A DNA stretch of 64,000 nt from Butyricicoccus pullicaecorum DSM 23266 (GCF_900167005.1 NZ_FUXW01000007.1:1-64000), one strand, 5' to 3'; shown: positions 48,241-59,476, numbered from the stretch's first letter. The notes: generated by a model not told the origin, from the letters alone. Program-made: numbers and translations.

Positions 48241-50174
48241 GTCGGGTCACGGTTGCCCAGTCGGCGGGCTTTTGCTTTGGCGTGCGGCGCGCGGTGGATT
48301 TAGCCGAGCGGGAAGCGGCCAAACATCAGACGCTGTACTCGTACGGCGAGATTATTCACAACACCCATGAGACGCGGAGACTGGAAAAGCTGGGTGTGCG
48401 CACTGCCGAATGCACAGCCGACATCCCGGACGGCGCAGCCGTTCTCATCCGCGCCCACGGCGTGACGCGGGCGGTCTATGAGACGCTCGAAGCCAAGGGA
48501 TGCACGGTCTACGACGCGACCTGCCCGTTTGTTGCCAAGATTCACCGGATTGTCGAGGCAGAGTCCAAGGCTGGCCGGAGAATCATCATTTTGGGCAGCA
48601 AAAACCACCCGGAAGTACTCGGAATTGCCGGTTGGTGTCAAAATGCGGCGATTTATGAGAGTTCAGAGCAACTTTTGCAGGCTTTGGACGAACTCGGCCT
48701 TCCGCCCGAAACCCCGGTCAGCGTTGTGGGTCAAACCACACTCAATCGGGCAAGTTGGAATATTTCTGTGAAGATTCTAAAAAAAAGGTATACAAACTGC
48801 AAAATATTTGATACAATATGTAATGCTACGGATGAGCGCCAGACAGAAGCTCGTTCGCTTGCCGGAAGATCGGACTGCATGGTTGTGATCGGGGACAAAA
48901 AAAGCTCGAACACCAAGCGCCTGTATGAGATCAGTGCGTCTCTTTGCCCACACGTCCTCCACATCGAGGACGCGACAGAACTCGGGACGTCGGATATCGA
49001 GGCACTTCGTGGCCTAACAGTGGGCATCACCGCAGGCGCGTCTACTCCGGCATGGATAATTAAGGAGGTCAGTAACATGATGAGCGCAGAAACTAGAATC
49101 GAAACCAATGAGGATTTCGCAGCAATGCTGGAGGAGTCCTTCAAAACTTTAAATAATGGAGATAAAGTCACCGGCACCGTCATCGCCGTTTCCCCGACTG
49201 AGGTACAGGTTGATCTGGGCGTAAAGCACACCGCTTACATCCCGGTATCCGAGCTGTCCGACGATCCGTCCTACAAGGTTGAGGAGCATGTAAAGCCGGG
49301 CGACGAGATCGAGGCTGTTGTCGTTCGCGTCAACGATCTCGAGGGCACCGTTGCTCTGTCCAAGAAGCGTGTTGATCAGCTGAAGGGCTGGGAGACCATC
49401 GAGGCTGCTAAGGAAGAGCACACCCCGGTTGAGGGCACCATCATCGAGGAGAACCGCGGCGGTATCGTTGCAACTGCTCACGGCGTTCGTGTCTTCATCC
49501 CCGCTTCCCAGACCGGTGTTCCGAAGGACGAGTCCATGGCACAGCTGGTTAAGACCAAGCAGACTTTCTACATCACCGAGATCAACCGTCAGCGCAAGCG
49601 CGTTGTTGGTTCTATCCGCCAGATCCAGCAGGAGGCTCGCAAGGCAGCTGCTGAGAAGGTTTGGGAGACCATCGAGGTTGGCGCAGAGTACGAGGGCACC
49701 GTTAAGAGCCTGACTTCTTACGGCGCATTCGTTGACATCGGCGGCGTAGACGGCATGATCCACATCTCCGAGCTGTCCTGGGGCCGTATCAAGCATCCGT
49801 CTGAGGTTGTCAGCATCGGCGACCATGTCAATGTATACGTAATCGCACTCGACCGCGAGAACAAGAAGATTTCCCTGGGCTACAAGCGTCCGGAGGACAA
49901 TCCGTGGAACATCTTTACCACCAACTTCCAGGTTGGCGACACCGCTACCGTTAAGATCCTGAAGTTCATGCCCTTCGGCGCATTCGCAGAGATCGTTCCG
50001 GGCGTTGACGGCCTGATCCACATTTCTCAGATTGCTGATCATCGCATCGCAAAGGCTGAGGAAGCTCTGACCATCGGCCAGGAGGTTGAGGCTAAGATCA
50101 TCGACATCAACGATGAGAAGAAGAAGGTTTCCCTGTCCATCCGTGCACTGCTGGACGGCACTGACGAGGAGTAA
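48237..50174 (+). CDS. ispH: HMB-PP reductase fused to ribosomal protein S1
   Basis: A 645-residue bifunctional protein. Residues 1-283 are IspH, the last enzyme of the MEP isoprenoid pathway, with 4Fe-4S ligands Cys13 (SAGFCFGVRRAV), a second cysteine in DATCPFVAKIH (about 97) and a third in TICNATDERQ (about 193). From about 305 it has four S1 RNA-binding repeats, starting NGDKVTGTVIAVSPTEVQVDLG and ending VSLSIRAL. The S1 part probably serves translation initiation. No separate rpsA is seen. The fusion is known from Clostridia. Codon use of the S1 half is strongly biased, suggesting high expression. Confidence 0.96.
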   Translation: MSRVTVAQSAGFCFGVRRAVDLAEREAAKHQTLYSYGEIIHNTHETRRLEKLGVRTAECTADIPDGAAVLIRAHGVTRAVYETLEAKGCTVYDATCPFVAKIHRIVEAESKAGRRIIILGSKNHPEVLGIAGWCQNAAIYESSEQLLQALDELGLPPETPVSVVGQTTLNRASWNISVKILKKRYTNCKIFDTICNATDERQTEARSLAGRSDCMVVIGDKKSSNTKRLYEISASLCPHVLHIEDATELGTSDIEALRGLTVGITAGASTPAWIIKEVSNMMSAETRIETNEDFAAMLEESFKTLNNGDKVTGTVIAVSPTEVQVDLGVKHTAYIPVSELSDDPSYKVEEHVKPGDEIEAVVVRVNDLEGTVALSKKRVDQLKGWETIEAAKEEHTPVEGTIIEENRGGIVATAHGVRVFIPASQTGVPKDESMAQLVKTKQTFYITEINRQRKRVVGSIRQIQQEARKAAAEKVWETIEVGAEYEGTVKSLTSYGAFVDIGGVDGMIHISELSWGRIKHPSEVVSIGDHVNVYVIALDRENKKISLGYKRPEDNPWNIFTTNFQVGDTATVKILKFMPFGAFAEIVPGVDGLIHISQIADHRIAKAEEALTIGQEVEAKIIDINDEKKKVSLSIRALLDGTDEE

Positions 50175-50196
50175 TCCTGTAATATCGCTTCATAAG

Positions 50197-50227
50197 AGAG
50201 CACCCCATTTCGGGTGCTCTTTTTTTG
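50197..50227 (+). terminator. Terminator of the rpiR-ispH operon
   Basis: AGAGCACCC/GGGTGCTCT stem with seven T. Confidence 0.9.
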
Positions 50228-50287
50228 CCCTGTGAGGACTACCGCCGCAAAACGCGGCATAGAGTACCCACGGGGAGGGATGCGCGG

Positions 50288-50965
50288 ATGAGAGCGAGAC
50301 GAAATTATCGCAGGATGGGGAGAGCTTACCTGCTCGCACTCATTCCGCTTGTCTGCGCGGTGGTATATACGCTTTTTCTGCATGCCATCCGGCCGGTTTT
50401 GTTCGATCATGCGGAAAATTATGTCGTGCACGAGGCATCTTTTGCACTCTATGACGTGCTGACGGATACAGTCTATGAAAATCGGGCAGAATATGCCAAT
50501 CTGGTGCAGTTTGAACGAGACAGCGAACAGAACGTGACCGCACTCAAAACCGACGGGATTCTGGCCAATCATCTCAAAGTGCAGGTATCGCAGGCGGTCT
50601 ATGAAGCGCTCGACGAACTCGAACACAGCAAGGTACAGATTTCACTCGGTTCGCTGCTCGGACCCGACCTGTTCGGTGGTTTCGGCCCGGATTTTCAGGT
50701 CGGTATCTCCAGTCTGGGCTATGTGCAGGCCGATTTCATCAGCGCGTTCACCGATGCGGGCATCAATCAGACACGACATCAGATTATTTTGGAGGTCACA
50801 GCCGAAATGCGCATCCTGACTGGTCTGGGCGGTGTGGACACGGAAGTGACCAATCAGCTTGTCGTATCCGATACGGTCATCGTCGGCCATGTCCCCGAAC
50901 AGTACACCTATATCGACGACACTGAACAGGGTCTGCTGGGAAAAATCAACGATTATACCCCGTAA
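50288..50965 (+). CDS. yunB: Sporulation protein YunB
   Basis: A 225-residue protein with one N-terminal membrane helix (about 12-33: YLLALIPLVCAVVYTLFL). A YunB-type extracytoplasmic domain follows, recognised by IRPVLFDHAENYVVHEASFALYDVL, ISLGSLLGPDLFGGFGPDFQVGISSLGYVQADFISAFTDAGINQTRHQIILEV and the C-terminal VVSDTVIVGHVPEQYTYI. In Bacillus YunB is made in the mother cell during sporulation. ATG at 50288 follows GGGAGGG. It stands alone between terminated operons. Confidence 0.92.
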   Translation: MRARRNYRRMGRAYLLALIPLVCAVVYTLFLHAIRPVLFDHAENYVVHEASFALYDVLTDTVYENRAEYANLVQFERDSEQNVTALKTDGILANHLKVQVSQAVYEALDELEHSKVQISLGSLLGPDLFGGFGPDFQVGISSLGYVQADFISAFTDAGINQTRHQIILEVTAEMRILTGLGGVDTEVTNQLVVSDTVIVGHVPEQYTYIDDTEQGLLGKINDYTP

Positions 50966-51012
50966 ACGCGAGAAATGAGAAATTCAGTCTTTCTAAATCG
51001 GGGAAAGTTTGA

Positions 51013-51018
51013 TATAAT
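51013..51018 (+). promoter_or_regulatory. -10 box of the ligA-gatCAB operon
   Basis: GATATAATAC holds a perfect TATAAT. The -35 region (TTTCTA at 50990) is poor. The leader of about 55 nt can form a CTGGTC/GGCCAG hairpin. Confidence 0.55.
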
Positions 51019-51066
51019 ACTAAGGTATGCTGGTCGGTCTATGCGCATCGCGCTCCTGGCCAGTAG

Positions 51067-53067
<2,001 letters not shown>

Positions 53068-53113
53068 ATCATCGCAATCTAAACAGATTTCACATACAGG
53101 AGGACATCAAGTC

Positions 53114-53401
53114 ATGGCAATCACCAGACAGGAAATTGAACACATCGCCGTGCTGGCGCGTCTGGAGATGAGCGGCGAGCGCTTTGACCATCTGGCAGGC
53201 GATATGCAGAATATCGTCGGCATGGTCGATAAGCTCCAGCAGCTCGATCTCGGAGACATCACCGACGTCATCAACACCGAGCGCAAGAACGCGCTGCGCG
53301 AGGACGTCGTCGAGCAGGATTACACGCCTGAGGAACTCATCGAGCCCAATGCGCCCGACTTCCAGGCAGGCGGCGTAGCCGTACCGAGAGTTGTGGAATA
53401 A
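53114..53401 (+). CDS. gatC: Asp-tRNA(Asn)/Glu-tRNA(Gln) amidotransferase subunit C
   Basis: A 95-residue small subunit needed to assemble and stabilise GatAB. Family signature ITRQEIEHIAVLARLEMS at the N terminus, and LREDVVEQDYTPEELIEPNAPDFQAGGVAVPRVVE at the end. Ribosome binding site CAGGAGGA. Followed after 12 bp by gatA. Confidence 0.95.
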   Translation: MAITRQEIEHIAVLARLEMSGERFDHLAGDMQNIVGMVDKLQQLDLGDITDVINTERKNALREDVVEQDYTPEELIEPNAPDFQAGGVAVPRVVE

Positions 53402-53413
53402 GAGGTGAAGAGC

Positions 53414-54883
53414 ATGGAATTATTTAAGAAAACAGCGTCCGAGCTGTCCGAACTGCTCGCAAAGAAGGAGATCAGTGCGGTAGAGCTGGCAAAGGACGTT
53501 CTGGAAAGAACCAAGGCGGTCGACGATAAGGTCGGCGCTTACATCACGGTTGCTGAGGAGTCGGCACTGGCACAGGCTGCGGCAGTTGACGCAAAGCGTG
53601 CTTCTGGTGAGGAACTGTCTGCGCTGGCAGGTATCCCGGTTGCCGTCAAGGATAACATCTGCACCAAGGGCACACTGACCACCTGCGCGTCCAAGATGCT
53701 GTACAACTTTAAGCCCCCGTACAATGCAACCGCAGTGGACAAGCTGGCGGCACACGACATGGTTGTCACCGGTAAGGTCAACATGGATGAGTTCGCAATG
53801 GGTTCTTCCTGCGAAAACTCGGCTGTCAAGCTGACCCACAACCCGCATGACCTCAGCCGTGTACCGGGCGGCTCGTCCGGCGGTTCTGCGGCAGTTGTCG
53901 CAGCAGGCGAAGTACCGCTGGCACTGGGTTCGGATACTGGTGGCTCCATCCGTCAGCCCGCATCCTTCTGCGGCGTTGTCGGCCTCAAGCCCACCTACGG
54001 TGCAGTTTCCCGTTACGGTCTGATCGCGTTCGCATCCTCGCTCGACCAGATTGGCCCCTTCGGCCGTTCCATCGAGGACGCAGCAATGCTGCTCGATGCC
54101 ATCACCGGCTATGACCCGACCCACGACTCGACCTCGGTTAAGACCCCGTTCGAGGGCTCGGTACGTGCAAACCTGAACCCTGACATGAAGGGCAAGAAGA
54201 TCGGTCTGCCCAAGGAGTACTTTGGCGAAGGTATCTCGGAGGAGGTACGCAAGGCTGTTCTGGCTGCTGCTGATTCGTACAAGGCAATGGGCGCAGAGGT
54301 CTTCGAGATCTCGCTGCCGCTGGTCGATTACGCACTGCCCATCTACTACATCCTGTCTTCGGCTGAGGCATCTTCCAACCTGGCACGTTTCGACGGTGTC
54401 AAGTATGGCTATCGCACTCCGAACGCAGGCGATGACCTCATCGACCTGTACGTCAAGTCCCGTTCTGAGGGCTTCGGCGAGGAGGTACAGCGCCGCATTA
54501 TGCTGGGTACCTACGTGCTGTCTTCCGGTTACTACGACGCATACTACAAGAAGGCACGCGCAGCACAGCGCAAGATCAAGGAAGAGTTCGCGTCTGCATT
54601 TGAGCAGTGCGACATGATTCTGACCCCGGTTGCACCGACCACCGCTTACGAGATCGGTTCCAAGACCCAGGATCCGCTGGAGATGTACGCGGGCGATATC
54701 TGTACGGTCAGCGTCAACATCGCAGGCCTGCCCGGTCTGGTTCAGCCCTGCGGTTTTGACAGCAGCAAGATGCCCATCGGTATGCAGCTGATCGGCCGTC
54801 CGTTCGGTGAGCAGGAACTGCTGAACGCTGGTCTGGCATTTGAGCAGGCATCCGGCCTCAAGAACATCATCGCGGCACTGTAA
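53414..54883 (+). CDS. gatA: Asp-tRNA(Asn)/Glu-tRNA(Gln) amidotransferase subunit A
   Basis: A 489-residue amidase-signature enzyme that frees ammonia from glutamine. The Ser-cisSer-Lys triad is visible as the lysine in GIPVAVKDNICTKG (about 77), the serine in GGSSGGSAAVVAAGEV (about 152) and the nucleophile serine in LGSDTGGSIRQPASFCG (about 176). GatA C-terminal part TAYEIGSKTQDPLEMYAGDICTVSVNIAGLPG is present. GatCAB turns misacylated Glu-tRNA(Gln) (and Asp-tRNA(Asn)) into the correct form, so the host may lack GlnRS or AsnRS. ATG at 53414 has GAGGTG; a GTG at 53405 lacks a site. Confidence 0.97.
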   Translation: MELFKKTASELSELLAKKEISAVELAKDVLERTKAVDDKVGAYITVAEESALAQAAAVDAKRASGEELSALAGIPVAVKDNICTKGTLTTCASKMLYNFKPPYNATAVDKLAAHDMVVTGKVNMDEFAMGSSCENSAVKLTHNPHDLSRVPGGSSGGSAAVVAAGEVPLALGSDTGGSIRQPASFCGVVGLKPTYGAVSRYGLIAFASSLDQIGPFGRSIEDAAMLLDAITGYDPTHDSTSVKTPFEGSVRANLNPDMKGKKIGLPKEYFGEGISEEVRKAVLAAADSYKAMGAEVFEISLPLVDYALPIYYILSSAEASSNLARFDGVKYGYRTPNAGDDLIDLYVKSRSEGFGEEVQRRIMLGTYVLSSGYYDAYYKKARAAQRKIKEEFASAFEQCDMILTPVAPTTAYEIGSKTQDPLEMYAGDICTVSVNIAGLPGLVQPCGFDSSKMPIGMQLIGRPFGEQELLNAGLAFEQASGLKNIIAAL

Positions 54884-54900
54884 GGAGGAGAGACATCAAC

Positions 54901-56331
54901 ATGAAATACGAAGCTGTCATCGGTCTCGAGGTGCACGCGGAACTGTCCACCAAGAGCAAGATTTTCTGCGCATGCTCAACCGAGTTTGGCGCACCCATCA
55001 ATAGCCACACCTGCCCGGTCTGCACCGGTATGCCGGGCGCACTGCCCGTGCTCAACAAGCAGGTTGTACATTACGCGGCAAAAATGGGTCTGGCGACCGG
55101 CTGTACGGTCAACCGCCTGTGCAAGTCCGACCGTAAGAACTATTTCTACCCCGACCTGCCCAAGGCATACCAGATTTCCCAGTTCGACGTTCCGATCTGC
55201 GAGAACGGTGAGGTATTCTTCTATGTGGACGGCGAGAAGAAGTCCTGCCGTCTGGAGCGTATCCACTTCGAGGAGGACGCAGGCAAGCTGCTGCACGACG
55301 AGATCGACGGCACGGTCGTTGACTTCAACCGCTGCGGCGTACCGCTGATCGAGATGGTTACCAAGCCCGATCTGCATTCCTCTGCCGAGGCCAAGGAATT
55401 CCTCGAGATGATCAAGACCACGCTGTCTTACCTCGATATCTGTGACTGTAAGATGGAGGAAGGCTCCATCCGCTGTGATATCAACGTTTCCATCCGTCCC
55501 GAGGGTTCGACCGAGCTGGGTACCCGTGTCGAGATGAAGAATGTTAACACCTTCTCGGGCGCGGTTCGCGCAATCGACTACGAGATCGCACGTCAGATCG
55601 ACGTTGTTGAGCACGGCGGCACCATCCAGCAGGAGACCCGCCGCTGGGATGACGTCAAGCTCAAGAATACCGTCATGCGTACCAAGGAAGATGCGCAGGA
55701 CTACCGTTATTTCCCCGATCCGGACCTGATCGCTGTCGAGATCGACGACGAGTGGATGCACCAGATCGAGAGCGAGATCCCCGAGCTGCCCATCACCCGT
55801 TACGAGCGTTACCTGAACGAGTACGGCATGACCGCAATGGAAGCTCGTCAGCTGATGGATTCCTTTGCTAAGGCGAGCATGCTCGACCAGGCGGCTGCAT
55901 CGGGTAAGATCAAGCCCAAGGCTGCTGCAAACTGGATTCTGTCCGATATTTCCAAGTACCTCAACGACAAGGGTGTTGAGCTGGGCGATACCAAGCTGAC
56001 CGCAGACAAGCTGGTTGACCTGATCGTGCTCATCGAGGGCGGCACTATTTCGGGTGCAGCGGGCAAGAAGGTGCTCAAGGCACTGTTCGAGACCGACGAG
56101 ACCGCAGAGCAGATTGTTGACCGCATGGGCCTCAAGCAGGTATCCGACGAGGGTGCAATCCTCGCGATCGTTCAGGACGTACTGGCGAAGAACGAGAAGG
56201 CAATCGCCGACTACAAGGCTGGTAAGAACGTCACCGGCTTCCTGGTTGGTCAGTGCATGAAGGCATCGCGCGGCCAGGGCAACCCGCAGATCATCAACAA
56301 GCTGCTCGCACAGGAGCTGGCGAAGCTCTAA
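54901..56331 (+). CDS. gatB: Asp-tRNA(Asn)/Glu-tRNA(Gln) amidotransferase subunit B
   Basis: A 476-residue kinase-like subunit that activates the tRNA-bound carboxylate with ATP and binds the tRNA. MKYEAVIGLEVHAELSTKSKIFCAC opens it. The family signature YPDLPKAYQISQFDVPIC and a zinc site (CACSTEF...CPVCTG) follow. The C-terminal YqeY-like tail domain runs from about 330. Full length. Downstream of gatA by 17 bp. Confidence 0.97.
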   Translation: MKYEAVIGLEVHAELSTKSKIFCACSTEFGAPINSHTCPVCTGMPGALPVLNKQVVHYAAKMGLATGCTVNRLCKSDRKNYFYPDLPKAYQISQFDVPICENGEVFFYVDGEKKSCRLERIHFEEDAGKLLHDEIDGTVVDFNRCGVPLIEMVTKPDLHSSAEAKEFLEMIKTTLSYLDICDCKMEEGSIRCDINVSIRPEGSTELGTRVEMKNVNTFSGAVRAIDYEIARQIDVVEHGGTIQQETRRWDDVKLKNTVMRTKEDAQDYRYFPDPDLIAVEIDDEWMHQIESEIPELPITRYERYLNEYGMTAMEARQLMDSFAKASMLDQAAASGKIKPKAAANWILSDISKYLNDKGVELGDTKLTADKLVDLIVLIEGGTISGAAGKKVLKALFETDETAEQIVDRMGLKQVSDEGAILAIVQDVLAKNEKAIADYKAGKNVTGFLVGQCMKASRGQGNPQIINKLLAQELAKL

Positions 56332-56354
56332 GCGAACGAAAGGAGTTTTCTACG

Positions 56355-56753
56355 ATGGCGGATAATCGAAACGACAAGGAACTCGACCTGGGCAAGCTCC
56401 CGGTGTTTGAGCTGCGCATTCCGGCGGACATGGAGTTCGTATTTGGCGTAGACTCGGTACACCCGTACGGTGAGCACACCATTCTCGCAGGTCAGGTATT
56501 CCGCGGCGAGATCGTGCCGGGCGCAATCGTCTCTTACGGCGAGATCGGCCCCAAGCATGTGCCGGTTGAGTCCTTCGCTTGCTATATCAGCAGCGTACAG
56601 GCACCCAACGAGGAGAAGCAGACCATGGAGCCTGTCGAGCGCGTGTCCAAGGACAGCGCGATGGGCGGCCGCTGTGCACTCGTTGTGACCGGTCGTGAGG
56701 CCAAGCACTTCAAGGAAGGCGGCATTGTGTTCGCACGCAGAATGGAAAAGTAA
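56355..56753 (+). CDS. Stand-alone EF-Tu domain-2-like beta-barrel protein
   Basis: A 132-residue protein of unknown function. From residue 17 it resembles domain 2 of EF-Tu/translational GTPases: FELRIPADMEFVFGVDSV (compare the FLMPVEDVF start), GEHTILAGQVFRGEIVPGAIVSY (the GTVVTGRVERG-like turn and IKVGDEV-like strand), a middle ACYISSVQA strand, and GGRCALVVTGREAKHFKEGGIVFARRM (the GDNVGLLLRG...RGMVIAK end). There is no GTPase domain, so it cannot act as a factor by itself. It follows gatB by 23 bp with its own AAAGGAG site, and a terminator closes the operon. A role in tRNA or amidotransferase handling is inferred from position only. Confidence 0.72.
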   Translation: MADNRNDKELDLGKLPVFELRIPADMEFVFGVDSVHPYGEHTILAGQVFRGEIVPGAIVSYGEIGPKHVPVESFACYISSVQAPNEEKQTMEPVERVSKDSAMGGRCALVVTGREAKHFKEGGIVFARRMEK

Positions 56754-56759
56754 ATCACA

Positions 56760-56787
56760 GAAAGCGGCGCATCTGCGCCGCTTTTTT
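56760..56787 (+). terminator. Terminator of the ligA-gatCAB operon
   Basis: AAAGCGGCGC/GCGCCGCTTT stem with ATCT loop and six T. Confidence 0.9.
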
Positions 56788-56810
56788 GTATTTTGCGGGA
56801 GGAAAACGAC

Positions 56811-57449
56811 ATGAAACAGATTTTGTGTTTTGGAGATTCCAATACTTGGGGTTACGACCCGACGAACGGGGGACGATACCCGTATGACGTGCGCTGGACC
56901 GGACGATTGCAGCAAATGCTGCCCGACTGCCGCATTCTGGAGTGCGGCCATAAGGGACGCACAACCGTGTTTCACGACGATCTGGAACCCGGACGGGTGG
57001 GGTATGACATTCTGCCCATCGAGCTGAACATGCACGAACCGCTGGACTTGCTCGTCATCATGCTGGGTACCAATGACTGCAAGCGTCGTCTGGGCGCCGG
57101 AGCGGATGAGATTGCCAAGGGACTGGAAATGCTCATTCGCCTGACGCAGTCGCCGCTCATCTGGGGCGGAAAGTCGGTGCCCCAAATTTTAGCGGTGGCA
57201 TCCATCCCGATGGATGCCGCACACATTCCGGGCAGCGATATGGAGAGCATGTTTGATGCGGCCTCAGCTGACCGCTCGGCGCGTTTGGCGCAGTCCTATC
57301 GTGCGGTCTGTGAGCGTTACGGCGTGGCGTTCTGGGACGCGTCCGAGGCCGTGCCGCATGTAACATCGATCGACGGTGTGCACCTGTCTCCGGCAGACCA
57401 TGCGGCATTTGCACAGGCCATCGCGCCGCAGATCGAAGCGCTGCTGTAA
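56811..57449 (+). CDS. SGNH/GDSL hydrolase family protein
   Basis: A 212-residue cytosolic esterase-like enzyme. Block I is LCFGDSNTWGYDP (nucleophile Ser10), block III holds LGTNDCKRRL (Asn near 85), and block V DGVHLSPADH (Asp-His near 192). This is the arylesterase/TesA-like SGNH type found in many gut Firmicutes, possibly removing acetyl groups from sugars; substrate unknown. ATG at 56811 follows GGGAGGAAAA. No signal peptide. Confidence 0.9.
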   Translation: MKQILCFGDSNTWGYDPTNGGRYPYDVRWTGRLQQMLPDCRILECGHKGRTTVFHDDLEPGRVGYDILPIELNMHEPLDLLVIMLGTNDCKRRLGAGADEIAKGLEMLIRLTQSPLIWGGKSVPQILAVASIPMDAAHIPGSDMESMFDAASADRSARLAQSYRAVCERYGVAFWDASEAVPHVTSIDGVHLSPADHAAFAQAIAPQIEALL

Positions 57450-57530
57450 AAATTTTTTCTTTGCAAAATCAAAACACATCTTCCAACACTCTAATAGGCA
57501 AAGAGACAAAATACAGAGAGGGGGATGCTT

Positions 57531-57992
57531 ATGGAGCGGGAGGAATTTGCCGCACGGGTACAGGATATTCGGGAACAGCTGTACCGCACGGCCTACGGTT
57601 ATCTGGGCAATGCGCATGACAGTTTGGAAGCTGTTGACGAGGCGGTCTATCAGGGCTTTCGGGCACGCAAGAAGATCCGGCAGCCCGAATTCTTCACGAC
57701 CTGGATGACGCGCATCTTGATTCATGTATGCTATCGGGAGCTTAAGCGCCGTACCAGACAGCAGGAAGTGCCGATGGAAGAACAGGGCGCAGAAGATTAC
57801 GACGGTCTGCCGCTCCGTGAAGCCATCGAGCGCCTGCCGGAAGAACTGCGCCAGGTAATCGTGCTGCGGTACTTTACCGGACTGACCCAGACCGAGACCG
57901 CACAGGCATTGGAAATTCCGCAGGGGACGGTCGTGACGCGCCAGCGCCGCGCACTGGCTCTGCTCCGTGTTGAACTGGAGGAGGATGTGTGA
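57531..57992 (+). CDS. ECF-type RNA polymerase sigma factor (SigV/SigW-like)
   Basis: A 153-residue sigma factor. Region 2 spans residues 10-70 (REQLYRTAYGYLGNAHDSLEAVDEAVYQGFRA...FTTWMTRILIHVCYRELKRR). Region 4 spans 95-150 (LREAIERLPEELRQVIVLRYFTGLTQTETAQALEIPQGTVVTRQRRALALL). ATG at 57531 is favoured over 57525, which lies inside the GAGAGGGGG ribosome binding site. The stop overlaps the next gene as TGATG, so sigma and the DUF4179 membrane protein are made together, as for sigma/anti-sigma pairs. Confidence 0.9.
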   Translation: MEREEFAARVQDIREQLYRTAYGYLGNAHDSLEAVDEAVYQGFRARKKIRQPEFFTTWMTRILIHVCYRELKRRTRQQEVPMEEQGAEDYDGLPLREAIERLPEELRQVIVLRYFTGLTQTETAQALEIPQGTVVTRQRRALALLRVELEEDV

Positions 57993-59413
57993 TGAAGCGA
58001 AACGAAGCATGGGAAGACCTGCTGACGCAGGCGGAGCAGATCCCGGAAGAACTGGAAACCCGTCTGAATCAAACCATCGCACGGGCAGAACGACGGGAAA
58101 AACGACGCAGATGGCTCAAACCCTTAATCGGCGTAACTGGAACGGCGGCAGCATTTGTACTGTTGGTCAACAGTTCGGTTACGTTTGCATTGGCGGCCAG
58201 CCGGGTGCCGATCGTGCGCGAGCTGGTCGAGGCGGTTGCGTTTGACCCCAGCCTCAAGGCAGCGGTTGCACATGATTATGTGCAACTGGTGGGCGATACT
58301 TACACGCAGGACGGTGTGACCGTCACGATCGAGTACCTGATCGCCGATCCGATGAATGTTTCGGTCTTTTACAGCCTGTCTGATGAACAGGGAAGAGAGC
58401 TGGAATTGGTTCCAGATTTGTTCGATGCAGACGGGAATTCCTTACCGGTCAGTGTAAGCTTTGGTGAGGAAAGAATCGAGCGAAATGAGAGCGAAAAGGG
58501 ACTTTTTGACACAATACGGGGGTATTTGGGTCTTGACAAAGTGCAGAAAACCCTGTATACTTGGAGACTCCACGCCTCGAAAGAAGGCGTGATCCAAACA
58601 CAAATGCAGCTCAAAGTAGAAGTACGTAATCTGGAGCACTGGAAGGACGCCGAATGGAATGCGTTCGATGAACCGGATGCTCAAGAATCCCGTGCACCGG
58701 AAGCAATGTTTACGCTGGACATTCCCTTAACGATTGAACCGCAGTTCCTCAAAAGCGGACGGGTATTCCCGGTGAATCAGACGGTGGACGTCCTTGGACA
58801 GAAGCTGACCATTGACGAGATTGCGATCTATCCGTCCAACACGCGCATTATCTGGCATACCGATCCGGAAAATGATGCGTGGCTGACCTATCTGCCGTTC
58901 TATCTGACCGACGAGCACGGAAACAGGGTGGATGGTATCCAAAACGGTATCAGTGGAACCGGAAAAGACAGGGGATATGGCGGCGGCACGGTCTGGCTGG
59001 ACAGCGCGTGGTATGACACCGCGGAGCATCTGACGTTGCATCTTGACGATGCAGCCATCGTGCCCAAGGATCAGGACACGGTTCTGCTTCAGGCGGACGG
59101 ACAGCTGGTTGGTCTGCCGGATTATATCGAACAATTGGAACCTGACCCTTACGGCGATGAAGCCGCGTTCACCTTCCGCATTCGGACACAGAAGGGAACT
59201 TATCACACCAATACGTCCTCCTTTAATGGATACGTAGACGCGGACGGACAGACCGATTCGTTTGACAGCATCTCGACGTATGTCATGAGCGAAGCGGAGA
59301 ATACGTTCACCAACAGCTATCCCATGCCGCAGGGTGTGCGCTATCCGCTGACCTTGTTCGTCGATTTTGCACCCGGTCAGAAGCTGGAACACCCGATCGA
59401 AGTCCATACGTAA
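57992..59413 (+). CDS. DUF4179 membrane protein, probable anti-sigma factor
   Basis: A 473-residue single-pass membrane protein. Residues 1-45 are a cytoplasmic charged segment (NEAWEDLLTQAEQIPEELETRLNQTIARAERREKRRRW), the likely sigma-binding part. One membrane helix lies near 46-70 (IGVTGTAAAFVLLVNSSVTFALA). A large outer DUF4179 domain follows, with VTVTIEYLIADPMNVSVFYSL and later beta-rich stretches. In Firmicutes such genes follow ECF sigma genes and act as their anti-sigma partners or outer sensors. The ATG overlaps the sigma stop (TGATG). Confidence 0.88.
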   Translation: MKRNEAWEDLLTQAEQIPEELETRLNQTIARAERREKRRRWLKPLIGVTGTAAAFVLLVNSSVTFALAASRVPIVRELVEAVAFDPSLKAAVAHDYVQLVGDTYTQDGVTVTIEYLIADPMNVSVFYSLSDEQGRELELVPDLFDADGNSLPVSVSFGEERIERNESEKGLFDTIRGYLGLDKVQKTLYTWRLHASKEGVIQTQMQLKVEVRNLEHWKDAEWNAFDEPDAQESRAPEAMFTLDIPLTIEPQFLKSGRVFPVNQTVDVLGQKLTIDEIAIYPSNTRIIWHTDPENDAWLTYLPFYLTDEHGNRVDGIQNGISGTGKDRGYGGGTVWLDSAWYDTAEHLTLHLDDAAIVPKDQDTVLLQADGQLVGLPDYIEQLEPDPYGDEAAFTFRIRTQKGTYHTNTSSFNGYVDADGQTDSFDSISTYVMSEAENTFTNSYPMPQGVRYPLTLFVDFAPGQKLEHPIEVHT

Positions 59414-59445
59414 CCGAAAAACAACGCAGCCTTTGTCTGACAATC

Positions 59446-59476
59446 GGCGGTGTGCCTAAAAGCGCACCGCTTTTTT
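59446..59476 (+). terminator. Terminator of the sigma/DUF4179 operon
   Basis: GCGGTGTGC/GCGCACCGC stem (one G-U) with six T. Confidence 0.85.
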
